Origin: Anseranas semipalmata
Taxonomy: Eukaryota > Chordata > Aves > Anseriformes > Anseranatidae
Length of the DNA stretch: 64,000 nt
Assembly: GCA_013399115.1 (NCBI GenBank)
Contig: VXAA01005608.1
Coordinates: 1-64,000, forward strand
Direction: 5' to 3'
Positions 37,101-50,345 of the stretch are shown here, one piece after another. A program made the translations under genes and the position numbers. The notes under the pieces were generated by a model. The model had not been told where the DNA came from and did no database searches. It saw nothing but the letters and a program-made list of their open reading frames with translations. Each line of letters starts with the position of its first letter. Within the stretch, counting starts at the first letter, position 1.

Positions 37101-39335
37101 GATAAATAGATAATAATACCATATCGTTATTATGCTCTTTTGCCACTTTAGAAGTAAAGTTAGCCACTCAGTACAAAACTCTCTGAGATGGAAGCTGACT
37201 GACAAGAAAAAAATATGTTTGGGGGAAGGACAAACAGAAACAGTCCAAATTAATGACACCAATATGATCAAAGGACACAAAGGACAATGACTGTTTCCCA
37301 CTAAGTATTCATAAAGGGGTGGTGGTTTCCAGTCAGGATTAGAACTTCATATCCTTGTCTTTAGTATACAATAGAGCAGAAACAAAAACAGAATTAGTGT
37401 TGTCATCTACAGCACTGATGAGGTCCAAAATCTTAATGGTGAAGGGAAACCTCTAAAAAAAATCTGAAGAAGTACTGATTCAAATGCTGGAAAAAATGTG
37501 GAATTGTAGAGTCAGAAGCTTCTTACTAACTATAACTGCAGCTTTTTTACAGGGACTCAGTGAATATAATGAATGATATTACTAATGAAGATGGCTTTCA
37601 TGTTAGTGCCAAAGAGAGAACTGCAATTTATGGAAAGAGCCAAAATTTCTCAAAATGTAAGTATAAAGCTATGTCTTTTATTTCCCGCCTCATTTTGGCA
37701 GAGTTTTTTATCTGTCAGACTTTAAGTGACTTGCTACTTCCATTCATCTCTTGAACAGACAGGACAGTTTCACAGCCAGTTACTCTAGTCAATGTTTTTA
37801 ACAGCATTGGTTTCTCTGGATGGAAAAAGCATCTGTTTTGCAGTTGAAGGTAAGCCCAGTGTAATTTTATGCATTCAGCCATGACAGCAGTTGTTGACTT
37901 AAAGCCAATGAAATGATTACTGAAAGATATCTCTAGAATATTTTGCAGGTAATTCACTATTTTGCCTGACCTCTGAAAGCTCCACTGATCAAACACTTGT
38001 ATGTCTTACAGAGGAAAAAATAAGCAATTACATTAATTAATCAAGGAACAATAATGGAATCTCTATTAAAGGGGGGAACATATTCCCTTCTAAAACACAC
38101 ATCCCAGAGTGGCTTGTTAACCTATGCGTAACATCTGGGGAGATTTCACCTAGTGAAGCAGCGTTCTTTATCTTTCACAGAAAGATTTATTAAATCTACT
38201 TAAATCAAAGGCCATCAGAAAACAGTAAGTTCTTCACTTCCTTTTTGCCATGTCAACTGAAGCAAAAACATATTTCTCTACCTAGTCATATCAGATTGAA
38301 CCTAAGTATTTACATAATCATTATCACCATGGCAGCTATATTCATTGTATTCTTCTTCACTTTTCCAGCCACTGTAGCTTTTGTTTTGATAAATAGTGTT
38401 AATAAAAATAAAAATTGCTCAAAAAGAGCTTCATAGATTACTTGTCTTCTATACAATTCTACCTGTTTCCTAGCTAATTAAAACAGTATTCTGCAAGGAA
38501 ATTACTTTTCTTTTAAAAAACACCCACTGATTTTATTTTAAAAAGCTTATGGTAAAGCTAAAATGTTTCAAGCAGAACCAGTCCAAAACCTGTACTTTCT
38601 TCAGGAGCTAGCAAGCTGTGAATGTTACTTGAGACAATAAACGGAACTAGGAAAGGACATTTTGATAATGTGAAGGCAGCTATCTTGGGGACAAAGGTTG
38701 GTAACCTCAGTCCTTTCCATCGCTAGTAGTTGCATAACTAAAGATTTTGAAAGAGAGTAGGAAAACAAAAAAAAACACTAATGGTACTGCCAAAAAAAAA
38801 GCCTAAAATTGCAGAGAGCCAGAGTGAATAGTTACTAATTAGTCCTTTATCCAGCTAGAGATAAATATCTGTATTTCAGAGAAACATGTTTCAGCTTCTT
38901 TTTATTATTATTATAATTACAGTGACTAATTGAGGATTCACGCACAGAGTGTGTTTGTAGGCAATAGAATAAATACATGCAGTGAGCTCCAGAGAGATGA
39001 CGGCAAAGGAAAAATAGTAAGCAGGCAGCTGGGAATGTCATGTATTTCACCCTTGCAGAGTTTTTGGCATGGTACCTTGCTGCTGGCTGATGACCAGTTT
39101 TCTCATTAGAAGATCTGTTTTGTTTAGGCACAACAGCATAAACAAAGATAATGTATTGTGTTTTCAGATCGATGCTTGCCTTCTCATTTCTTCCCATTCC
39201 TAGTGATCTTAAAGGGACACATTCTTTCAGCACAAGTGGGATTTCAATGTACAGACCTATGCTCCCACTCAGTAATCACTCCACTTTTGATACCTGTAGT
39301 TATTCTTGTGCCACTGGGAAGCTACATTCAAAGCC

Positions 39336-39366
39336 ATGGATGCATGCATGCATGGATGGATGGATG
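39336..39366 (+). repeat. ATGC / GGAT tetranucleotide repeat
   Basis: Three copies of ATGC followed by about three copies of GGAT. A compound microsatellite that produces a run of His, Met and Cys codons in short spurious frames. Confidence 0.85.
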
Positions 39367-41096
39367 TTACAACCCCAACCCAAATAGACAGTACATCCCA
39401 GCCAGTACCTATTCCTCTCCCTCTTATCTTTGCATTACCAGTGGGATCTTCTCCCAGCTGGTGCCACAAGGGTAAAACCAAGATTCCTGACCTTCCCAAA
39501 CACTTGCACAATGGGGGACAAGGAAATATGTCCAGCTGATAGATGGCTCCTATCTCTGTGGAGAGACTTGTCAGTGCAGTGGATCTACCTAACACAGCAA
39601 GAATGTTCCCATATGAGTCCACTCTTTCTTGTATACATACAAAGCCAAACTCAGAGTAGAGCCCAGAGTAAGAATAATGCACAGTATCTTAAGTCCTTGT
39701 GCCATTTCTACTTGCTTGTTTGAATCTTCTAGACAAGTGACTTACATGGTATAATCTTCTTCTTGTGTCCTCTAGATCACAAGGAACTTACATCACCAAC
39801 ATCTCTCTGTGCAGTAGTTGTCCACATGCACTCATATGTGAAACAACATAGGCCACGGGTGCACATTTAGTCATTCTGTTTCAACCACACTCTGATTGAT
39901 AGATGTCCTTATGTAGTACCTCAGCACATAAAACCAGAATTCCTTGCTTACAACACCTGGTCCACATGTGGAAAAGGTTATAACACTCTCCCATCCCACA
40001 ACAGCAGAGAAGAAAAGACCATGCTGAGACAAAAGTATGCTAAGAAAGGAAAACCCTTCCCAGGCAGGCTTCCTTCCCCAGCTTGTCATCTGCCAGTGCA
40101 TGACTGTATCACTTCAAGTGTCACATGTCTAGGTATCCACCGTATTGACCTCCAGAAATTACAGCTTTTAAACTTCTAATAGAAATCCATTATTGACTCT
40201 GTGCTCTTTTAAACTGCTTGAAGCAGTTTTGCACTTTTTTAAAGCTGAGGTGCCTGTCAAGGCTTACTGGGGATCAGAAAAAGAATCCTGACATTGGCTC
40301 TCCTGGGACTGATGGAAAGGGGAACACAAACTCCCCTCACCTGCAGCAGAAGTACAGGCTCGCTCCTCCACTCACTTCCTTTTCCCCAGATAAGTTAATA
40401 CAGGTTGGTACTATCTGCTGCTGGATTCTGCCATAACTGCTAACCTTAGAAGTCTCTGTCCATGTCATCTGAGGTCTCAATGATTTTACTTCACCAGCAG
40501 TTTTAGGAGCCCTGCTTTTTTCCCTGTGTAATTCAATGAGAAACCTGGTAGGTAAGAAGTGGGGCAGTTCAGCAGGCCTGCTTGGAAAGAATGGAAAAAT
40601 ACCAGCTTGGGAAAGATAACTTCATTTCCAAGAAAAGGTTTGAAACTGTGGCATTCGTAAGTGCAGAGTCAGCACAATGATTCAAGTTCAGATTGGCTAC
40701 AGAGTCAGGTCAGTGCCGGCAGTAACCTGACCACAATTGTGAATAAACTCATGAAACCACCTGGCTCATCAAGTCAAACAAGACCAGAAGGACTTAGAAA
40801 AAAAACTCAGTTTGCTACATAGAGAAGAAACAAAAGTCTCTGAGCCATGGAAGGAACCTGAAGATGACAAAAGAAAGTTGGTAGCAACAGGAAAGGAGCC
40901 ATTGACCTACAATCAGCAGTGGTACAAACAAGAATGAGGCACCATACTGCATACTGAAAGAGCACCAAGATCTAACATGATGTAGCAGTAAACCAGTACG
41001 GAGAGAGCAAAACAATTTTTCTGTGGTGAGCTAATAACCTCTAAAACCCTGTAGTCCCCCTGAACTGTCAAAAGCTTGCACAAAAACAATTCACTG

Positions 41097-41156
41097 TAAA
41101 TAAAATAAAATAAAATAAAATAAAATAAAATAAAATAAAATAAAATAAAATAAAAT
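41097..41156 (+). repeat. (TAAAA)n microsatellite
   Basis: About eleven perfect TAAAA units. A pure pentanucleotide microsatellite likely to vary in length between individuals. No retroelement tail is visible next to it. Confidence 0.97.
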
Positions 41157-44100
41157 GGTGTGGTAGAGAACTTGGCAAGGACAGCACAGGTCACAAAAGA
41201 GAAAGTGCTGAAAAAGTAAGTTAGTCTGTCAGCCTGTGCTGGGATGCTACCTGCAGCTATGTTTGCCATAGATTTCCTAATAAAGAGAGAACTGTGTTTT
41301 AAAAATATGTAGATTCTGATGTTGTATGTAATCTTAATTGACCTTGTCATAACAGGACAATGAAATGGAGAGAAGCAGAAAAGGGAACCAGTTCATTTAC
41401 AATGCCCCCTCCATCCTCCCATGAAAGTTAAGTCATCCCAGTCAACACATTAACTTCTCTGCTTCTCCCTGAACTTCTTGAATCATCTCTGACAGCTTCA
41501 CCTTTCATCACAGAGTTGTCACTTGGATTGCTCAAGCTGATCAAAACTGCTCGAGGGAAGCTTGCTCCTTTTCACCTTGCCAACAGAACAAGTGGGAATG
41601 CAAAGTCTGAATGTCATACCTTCAAAATAACATGGGTCACTTGAGTACTGTGAAGTATCTCTGTCAGTGTTTTAGTCTTGTGGCAGCGAGATTGTATTCA
41701 GCTTTGTATCTACTTATTTCTGTGCCTGTGTAATCCCCTTACCTCCAACTGTACAACAAAGGCTTTGAGGAGAACAGAAACTCCTTTTTGACACAGAGAG
41801 CCACAAAGAGCCAGAGAATTTGGCAGAGTTTTGCAGACATGTGCTCTAAGTGCCCTGCAATATTTAGACCTGCAGCAGCATAATTAGCTTTAGGAATTTT
41901 TTCTTTCACAGTTTTGTTTGGAATTGGATCTTCAGAGGACCATAGTGACACCTGGAGTTCATGCATTGCACATTTCTAAGCAGAAGGGCAAGGCAAAACA
42001 CTCTTCCACCTCTGCCAATTATAACTCAGTACTGTTCTATTCTAAGTAGTCAGTGTCAAGAAATTGTGTGCTTTAACTGTAGAAAATATGAGCAATTAAA
42101 AAGAAAAAAAAAAAGGGAAGAAGAAATATTGAGCAAACGCAATCTGTAAAACTGAATTAAGAAAACAAACGGGAACACTAGATGGACCTTTAGTTTCATA
42201 AAATACCTAAACTACCTTAAACGAAGAGAAAGCATGAGAAAATGTGTCATTAACTTTCCATCCAGAATTAGTCTCCCAGGCTCCCTCTTTGCTTTTAAAA
42301 TTGGAACTTCAAATTCTATGCCATCTATGAACTTTCCACATGTATTTTTTGTATATACTATATTACTATACAGTAGAATTGTACTACTTGCCAAATAGAG
42401 CAGTAAAATGTGTTAAAATGCACTCAGAAAGGGGCAGAGTTATGGCTGAGTTTGTATACAGAACTTTTGGGTTACTATATTTTTGTGCTTAATGTGTTCT
42501 TATACGTAAACATGTTGTTGTTACAAATGAATGCTTCCTGAAGAATGCATTACATAGGAGAGACCAGAAATCCCTTTTGTATATATGAACAATGCTTGTT
42601 CACTTCTTTTGTTTTAACTTTTGCTCTGCTACATAGAAACAATTAACACTTAGCTGAAATGAGTTTGCAGGAAACCACTGAGTGAAAGTGGAGAAGCAGG
42701 ATGTACATTCTTGTTTTGGCTCCCACTCCTGTATCTCATTTTCAACCGGGACATTGAGAACAGTCAAGGGCCTATACTTCCTAATTTGTCAAGTGAAAGA
42801 AGCTCAGATTTCTGGGACAAGACACTCAAATGCTCATGCAGAAGAGAATTAAATACTATCATCTTTTTCCCGTGACCCTTAAGAGACTTGACGTTAATAC
42901 AGTTCAGGCAATCTAGTAGGATCAACACTGGAACAACATGTATTTTTGCAAATTTGGGTTAAGATACATTGGCAGAACTCCACAGCAGTGCAGATATGCT
43001 CACTGCTATCTAAAATCGTACCACGTTCATCAAGAACACCATTTCTTTTCAAAGTTGACATTTGTAAGAAATTAGATATATTATTAAGTCCTCTTGGGAA
43101 TTATTTAACAGATATTAGCTACTCACTGAAACAGAATTATTCAAAAGAAACAGATAGGCTTCCTGTTTTGACTCTGTTTCCAGCCTTTAAAAAAAGGTTG
43201 ATCTTTGTTGCATAATCTCTCTCCAGGTAAGTCTCCTACAACCTTCCCTTGTAGCAGTAAAAAATCAACAACATCTCTCAACTAATGTAAAAGGAGGTAG
43301 CATAGGGATAAGCCTGAATACATAAAAATGCTTGAAATCCATTCCTTTAGATCTAAAAAGCCTTGGATCAATTTGAAAATTAAATCCTAACTGGCTTCGT
43401 TGGCCCTGTCATTACTGATTTTTTCTAAGGAAAAGATAACACAAGACTGTACTTCAGTGATAACATTCTTTCAAATGCATTTGCGGATGAACAGCACTTT
43501 CCCATTTGTGTTCCTGAAGAAGAGATGTCTTAGACACACACACAGAAACCTCTCTATGCGAAAAATTTTCAGAAAAAGTGCTTTCAGGATACAAGACAGT
43601 TACTGGATGGAAATGTTTTATTCCTGGTAATTACATAAGAAAATAACATGGCAACTGTGAGCCTCTCCCTCTGGTATTTTGGATCATCAATTGGGTATGT
43701 AAAATTAGCACTCAAATCCAGAGTTCAAGTCTGTAAGAAGAGATCCAAAGTGTTTTTCCTTTTGACAGCTGTTGTTTAGATGTTTGGATGGCTATTCTGA
43801 GGCAAATAAAGCTTTTCAGTTATGAGAGTTCTGAGTTACAGCAATATAGTCTTAACTCCTCAAGAAGGAGCAAGCTGCTACATGAGACCCAATCATTTGG
43901 CCAGCTACAGATGAAATCATTTTGGATCTTGTAGAGCTGGTGAAAAACTAACAAGTGCGTTTGGGGAAAATAGTAGTAACATTTACGCCACTCGAAATAC
44001 CAACTTTTATTTAAAGAAAAAACTTTTGAAACCAAATAAAACAATTCCTTCCTTTCTCATTCTTTTTTAATCTTTTCTTCCCAATAACATCTGATGGACA

Positions 44101-45060
44101 GAAAAAAAAAAAAAAAAAAGCATTGACAGGAAAAAATAGGAAAAAAAATCACTCTTTTCATTTTAAAAAATAGTGAAGCTTTGTAAAAGTATGTTTGAAG
44201 CTGAAATTATAATGGAAAATATATTACCACCTTTTACCCCTTTTCAAGAAAGCCTTTTGCAGAACTGTTCTGTACTTCTAAAGCCAAGTCATTTTGTAAG
44301 TGTGTTCATTTCAGTGGCATTCACCTGGGAATCCTTCTGAAGCCAAGGTGTCCCTGGTTACTTTTGAGGGGCATTGGAAATGACAGGGAGAGCGTGGGAC
44401 CTAAGTCTGAAACTTTAAACATTCTCTTTAAAAATAAATGAAGGGAAGGGAAGGGAAGGGTTCAGTGTTCTTGAGCTCCTTGCTTGGCCATAACTGGGCA
44501 AAAAGACTTCCCGCCATGTCTCATGTTAAGAAATAAGGCAGTACTTCTCATTTCCCTTCTCTGACACGTGCAGGGAATGCAAGAATGTGGATGCATAACT
44601 GGAACAAGAGAAAAAATCCAATCACAGGTTTTTCCTTTGTCTTCTTAGAGTTGTGCGGGTGCCTTTATCTCCCCTATGTCCAGGCTATCAGTTCTAGTCC
44701 AGGCCACAAAGGAGGAGAAAAATCCTGCTTCACACACAATTGACCCATGAGTTCTTGAACTGGAATACACAGAATAATATGTAATATGTGACATATCCCT
44801 CTGCAAAAATCAGGTAGTCTGCATCTTCATCTCTCCATTCATTTTAAAAGTCCATTGCACTCCCAAGAAATCTGTTGTTAAATTGAGTGTTTTCAGATAT
44901 TTTATGTCTAATGGTGTTCTACGGCTGAGAATGTCTTCGAGAAATTCCTACCCTGCATTAACTGCACTTCCACTCACTTTTAGTTTGAGACAAGAGGCTG
45001 AGGCATAAAAGTTATTTTCATTCATTCTCTTTTAAGTCCATTAGGGGAAAAAAAAAAAAA
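41157..45060. other. Intergenic DNA, no gene seen
   Basis: About 3.9 kb of AT-rich DNA. It contains an A run at about 44101-44119 and four AAGGG units at 44441-44460. I recognise no coding sequence or interspersed repeat. Confidence 0.55.
44441..44460 (+). repeat. (AAGGG)4 microsatellite
   Basis: Four perfect AAGGG units. A short purine pentanucleotide repeat 600 bp from the larger purine decamer array. Confidence 0.9.
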
Positions 45061-45132
45061 NNNNNNNNNNNNNNNNNNNNNNNNNNNNNNNNNNNNNNNN
45101 NNNNNNNNNNNNNNNNNNNNNNNNNNNNNNNN
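45061..45132. other. Assembly gap (72 N)
   Basis: A run of N between a 12-nt-plus poly-A stretch and a purine decamer array. The gap most likely lies inside the simple-sequence array, so the true array is probably longer than shown. Confidence 0.95.
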
Positions 45133-45232
45133 GAAGGGGAAAGAAGGGGAAAGAAGGGGAAAGAAGGGGAAAGAAAGGGAAAGAAAGGGAAAGAAAGGGA
45201 AAGAAAGGGAAAGAAAGGGAAAGAAAGGGAAA
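45133..45232 (+). repeat. Purine decamer array (GAAGGGGAAA then GAAAGGGAAA)
   Basis: Ten-base units in perfect register: about four with four G residues, then about six with three G residues. All-purine on the plus strand. The array runs into the assembly gap at its left end, so its length is unknown. Confidence 0.95.
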
Positions 45233-48200
45233 ACAGAATATTTTAACACTGTAGTAAGAATTTTAAAGAAATAGACATAAGGTGGAAGAATATCTCCAGA
45301 GTCCCCCATAATGACTGGCTTTTATTTTGTAGCCAAACCATAGTTTATCTAATGGTGCATGTAAAATTCAGATCAGCATAATTCCATTCGTATCAGTTAA
45401 TCAAGTCTTTTAAAATTCTCCCTGTCTTTCATCTTGCCTAGAAGAAAAAAAAGTACCATCAGAGGACATCTGGAATGTGTGTCTTCCTTCCAAACATCCC
45501 TGCCTGCTGCATAAAGCATGGTGCTTTTATACATTTGCCAATCAACTTTTTAGACAGTATGTTTGTATCACGCCACCCCTCGTGGCTCTATCCTGTGCCA
45601 AAGCAACAAAAAGACAAGGTTTTGGTAAGTCCTAAAGCCCCTGCAATCCCTGTTCTGCACACAGTCTTCATCAGGGGAACTCAAACTAGTTTTATGAGAA
45701 GCCACTAGAAAAAAATCTAAGTAAATAGAAACCTGCACTGTAAGAGCACTAGCAAGTAAAGATATCTCTTTTAAAATAATTCTTAACCAGCTAGATTATG
45801 GGGCTACTAAAAAGATATCTGGCCATCAGATATATTAGTTTTAAACATGAATTTCTGCTCAAACAAAGTTAAATGTAAAACAGATACTTGAAAACTTCAG
45901 AACTTGTCTAGAACCCATAATTCACCATTTGTACTTATTTCTAAATTTATCCCAAAGAAGTTACCCATCCCAACCAGAAATTATTCCATCATTTAAGTTG
46001 TAGAGTGTTATTTATACAGTTTACCATCCTGATAGCCCAAAGGATGTCTAAAATGTCTTTTACTTGTGATGTCTTTTACTTATGGGAATTTAAAAATGCA
46101 CATGGGCAGGCATGAATTTGTGATGATTTGTATTATTCCCGTGCATGTTACCTCGTCCAAATTTTTTTAATTCATAGCTACCTATACTAAATATTTTGGA
46201 GGCAGCAAAAATACACAGGTAACCAAAGCTCTGGGTGATGAGAGATGCAATAACCAGAATTAATGCAAAACTAAATAAGGTTAATCGTGGTTGATTCAAA
46301 TAAGATTAAATAATTCCAGGAAGGTAACTAATGAATTAAAAGTGTTTCATCGCTGCTAGATCTGGATAAATTAATTTTAACATAAATTATTCCATGAGCT
46401 TCATTCGTCTTTCTGTTTTTTTATCAATGAAATATTCCTTCAAAGCTGTTTGAAGGTACTTCATTGTTCAGGCTGTTCACTTACAATGTGATTTCTTAAT
46501 TCTTGTGTTAAACTTCATATAGTTCTGATGTTCTGGTCTTAACCTGGTCTCATGAAAGCTTCTAGCATGAACCTCTATACTTATAAATGTAGGCAAACAT
46601 TTTTTGGTCCATATTGATTTATGCCTCAAGATGAACATCTACCACTGTTCACTAGCTTTCTTGGGAAAGAGAGCTGAACATATGCTAGCTTTCCATGAAA
46701 CAATTCAAAAAAATTAGGACCAGAATATATTAATACAATCAACCAATCTGACCATCATAATAAAGACCATAAAATAGTCATCCTGTGATTTCTGCATCAG
46801 AATTGTTGAGTTGTTAATACATCACTATTAACAACCCAGTTTCAGCAAGTTCTTGCCACAGCTGTTTTCACAGCCTCTCATCTCATTATGTTAAGACAAT
46901 AGTGGCACCAGACATGAAAATTCACATTTCTACATGCCTGGTGAAGAATTTACCCCATTGATAGTACCTACGCTGTCCTTTTATTTATGTCTTCTTGCTT
47001 AATTCTAGCTCCAAAATAGAATATGTGCACACCATATGAAGAAGGGGCAGAAATTAATGATACTTTGCAAAAATAAATGTCTTAATGAGTCAGCTAAGAT
47101 CATTAGGCACTTGAATCTGTCCAGTGCAGAACACAGAGACAATGATCCAGCCCAACATTTCACTCAGGGTACATCGATCCCTTGCAATGGGCCACAGTGC
47201 AGACATCTCTGACGCAGCCCTGAACAAGCTGGTGCCAAGACGGTGAGAAGCATAACAGGCCCTGACATTGCTGTCAGGCACTAGCTGGTACAATTAGCCC
47301 AAACACAACACCATATTTAGTTGGACAGATTACCTGGGAGCCTCAAGTCAGCCTGTGTGCCATATTTTGTTTTGTTCTGCAGAGATATTGGGTCTAGCCG
47401 TGGGATCTGTAGCACCTTCCTGTTGCCTCCAGTCACCAAGTGTGTTAACAGTCCCACGACTTCAGGAAGGGAGTTTGCATTTGTAATGAGCAGCTTGTTC
47501 TTATATATTTGCTTGATTTGGAGACTAAATCAAGAGCGCTGCCATAAAGTTAATGAACAGCAGGTGCCAGTCAGCTACAGAGCTTTCCAAAGGAAAACCT
47601 GCAAACTAAAAAAAGATGCCCTCAAACCATCTGACTGCAGAGGGGCTAAGGGGATTTTAGACCAGATGGCTACATATATAGTGAATAATCAAAGACAGCA
47701 ACCTTAGCAAAACTAAGGTGTTTTAATAAGCTTTACTTGTTTTCATCCACCTCTGACTTTCTTTTTCCCACAGGAGGAACTCATTTTAAATTTAGTATGT
47801 TTCTGCAGTGCAGAGGAATGTGTTGCTGCAGGAAGCACAAGCAGTGCTTACCCCTGGCTGCTATAGAAGTCCATAGTTACTTAAGGAAAAAGTTCTTACC
47901 CTAATACTACTAGCCTGGAGCAGTAATTGGTGAAAGAGTAAAACTGGAAAGCTGCAACAAAAAAACCTGCCTCATCTGCAGCACAAGCAATACGAAACAG
48001 AGGCAGAGGGTCACTGACAGCTTATTAGCAGTAGATCTAATGACCCTAACAAACTGAGAGTCAAATGTGCCTTAGCTGAAAAGTAGAAAAGATTTTAAAG
48101 TGATTCTTGCCTTATACAAGAAAAATCATTTCCATAGTTTAAAAATCCCTCCCCTTGGTTTTACAAATGCCACAGGTTTGGGCAGAATATTACATTAAAA

Positions 48201-49960
48201 ACATGGATCTCACTAGCAAACCTCTGATTTCTATGCATTTGCACATTTCAAGAACAAGAAATGGCTTTTCCTGTTCTAACTTCCTTTTTTTTAAGAATTT
48301 TCTAACTCCCTCAGAAAATAACAGGGGAAAAATGACACAAGATTCTGTCCCATTTTTCTTTGCCTTGGTTTTGGTTTTGCTAAGGCACTTGCATAATGAA
48401 TAATGTTTTCAGACTATCACCCTCTCTGAGACTTTGAGCTGCAGTTTGTGCATGCTTCCCTCTGGAACTACTGAGTCCTACACTACAGGTCAAAATCAAA
48501 AGAAGGTCGATATAAGTGCTCATATCAGAGTATCTGGTAAGAATTCCAATTACCAAATTATGAAGCTTAAGAATTAGTAGTTTTTCCAGTTTAATTAGGT
48601 TGGTCACTTCAATCTAGAGGTACTTCCCTATATCTTTGTACTAGCAATATCCTGCCTTACAAAGATTCCTTGTCTGAAAAATTTTTTAAATGAAAACATA
48701 TATTCTATTGAAACTGCAGTCAAATTAAAACATCCATGGGAAAATAGAGTAACCCCTCAAACACAGCTTTTAAAGTATGCTTCCCCCATGGCCTGGCTTA
48801 ATAGAAGAGCAAGGCCAGTCTAATGAAGCCTTACCTGACCTATCAGCCAAGACTGTTGTTAATATCCAAGTCAGTAGCAATTAATATGAAACTCTTAAGA
48901 CCTGAAATCCTATTGACTATGGCTATTCCAGTTAATTAATAAAGAAAATAGGTTGTATTTGGTCTATTATCAGAAGACAATCCTAATCAGTACAAGCATT
49001 TCAGAGGACTCAGGATACATTAGGCAGGCTTACTGGTAAGGCAAAGTTTGCAAAGTGCTCTTAAACAGTTTGAAAAATCCTCCAGACATTTTCGCATCCT
49101 GCAAGTCACCGTGTTACACTCCCTCTTCTCAGCCTGTACTTTAGCAATGTATTGATTTATTCAAGCTCCATTCATTGTAGTGATCACAGCTGTGGCTTCA
49201 GAGTTTTTTATGTTGTAAAGAGGTTCAGGACCTGTTACAAACATGCCACTCACAGGCCATCAGCCACAGCCCAGTAACCAGAAAAAAAGGAAATATACTC
49301 AATTGTCTTTATTGAGATAACAACCTCGGCAGCAAACACTGCGCTGGTATCTGAATGCTCCCTCCTGAGCCCTCGCTGTGTCTGGGCTCTGGGTGAGAGG
49401 AGGAAGAGCCAGGGCTGGAGACCTGCTTTTTCTGCTGCCTGCAGACAGCAGGAAGAGGCAGGTGGGAGCAGGAGATGCCCTGCCTGTTCCTGCACACAGC
49501 AGGGACTCCAGAGTCACGGCCGCTGCTGCAGCACAGGGCACAATCCTTTCTCTCAGCTCTGCAACAGGAGGAAATTAAGCTTGGGAATATCATATCGCCC
49601 CATGTGACAGTGTGGATGTCTTTTTTGTGTCTTGAAGCCCAGTTCTTCAGACTGTGTGGTGACTTCAGGGAAGTGCCACTTAACTCCAAAGAAGCCAAAT
49701 CAGTATTTTGTAGATCCACTTTCAAAAATAACCCATCACTAGCTCCTTACCTTCACCCTCTGGGTGAAGCTATGCTTCTACAAGCAATCTCACAGCAGTG
49801 GTTTGAGATTTCGTTCATTAGTGTTTGCAAAATACTTCGGGATTCTCAGAAGGGAGAAGCTACTGAATTCTAAATATCTGTTTTAATTAGCTCTGTTCAG
49901 AAGTTATTTTACCCAGCCAAGCTGAAAGATCAAAAATATCATAGAATGGTAAACTGCAGA
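45233..49960. other. Intergenic DNA, no gene seen
   Basis: About 4.7 kb without a recognisable gene or retroelement. Near 49300-49725 GC content rises and frames on both strands stay open (up to 138 codons on the minus strand), but none resembles a known protein. A 16-bp tandem duplication lies at 46053-46084. Confidence 0.5.
46053..46084 (+). repeat. 16-bp tandem duplication
   Basis: Two adjacent copies of ATGTCTTTTACTT followed by GTG or ATG, 15 of 16 positions identical. Confidence 0.8.
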
Positions 49961-49989
49961 AAAAAAAAAAAAAAAAATCAATCTGGAGA

Positions 49990-50345
49990 TGGTTAACTAC
50001 TTCCCCATTTCTCTGTGAAGAGGGCTCATCATATCTCCTCCAAAGTTCACAACTGTCCGGGCCCCATGGACAGCCTCCTCCCTGGGGCTGGGCCAGCTCT
50101 GCTGAGGTGGTGGTGACCTGGGACCAGGGCTGGGAGCTGCCTCCACGGGGCCTCTCCTCCTCCCATAGGGGTGCCTGTGCCTCACCACCTCCTCGCTGGC
50201 CTGGGCCCCCACCCACCAGTTTGGCTGGACACATCCCAGCCCCATCCCCACAGCCCTGCCCGGACATCCCGGGACTATGCCTGGCCCAGAACCTCGGAAA
50301 TACTCGGCCCCTGCTGCCGCAGCTGAGCAAGCTGCTGCCTCTCAC
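49990..50345. other. GC-rich island of unknown origin
   Basis: A 350-bp GC-rich patch preceded by a 17-nt poly-A run at about 49961-49977. The minus strand carries a 152-codon open frame here that starts in the GC-rich DNA and runs into a phenylalanine run encoded by the A tract. The frame shows no recognisable domain. In composition and layout it resembles the patch at 27405-27970, so both may derive from the same unknown GC-rich repeat. Confidence 0.3.

Larger units (their letters stand above)
31985..41096. other. Intergenic DNA, no gene seen
   Basis: About 9 kb of AT-rich DNA without a recognisable gene, CR1 or LTR. Minor items are a TTTGG repeat at 34078-34100, a 9-bp-arm palindrome near 40211-40230 and a tetranucleotide patch at 39336-39366. 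Short open frames in this stretch show no family similarity. Confidence 0.55.

Noticed and set aside
41097..41156. Regular array that might suggest a CRISPR or satellite
   Set aside because: It is a pure TAAAA microsatellite with no spacers, in a bird nuclear genome.
49309..49725. 138-codon minus-strand open frame
   Set aside because: Several frames on both strands are open over the same stretch because of GC-rich composition; no domain is recognisable.
49930..49960. Possible CR1 3' end (ATCATAGAATGG)
   Set aside because: Only about a dozen bases match and the sequence then turns into poly-A and unrelated DNA; too short to call.
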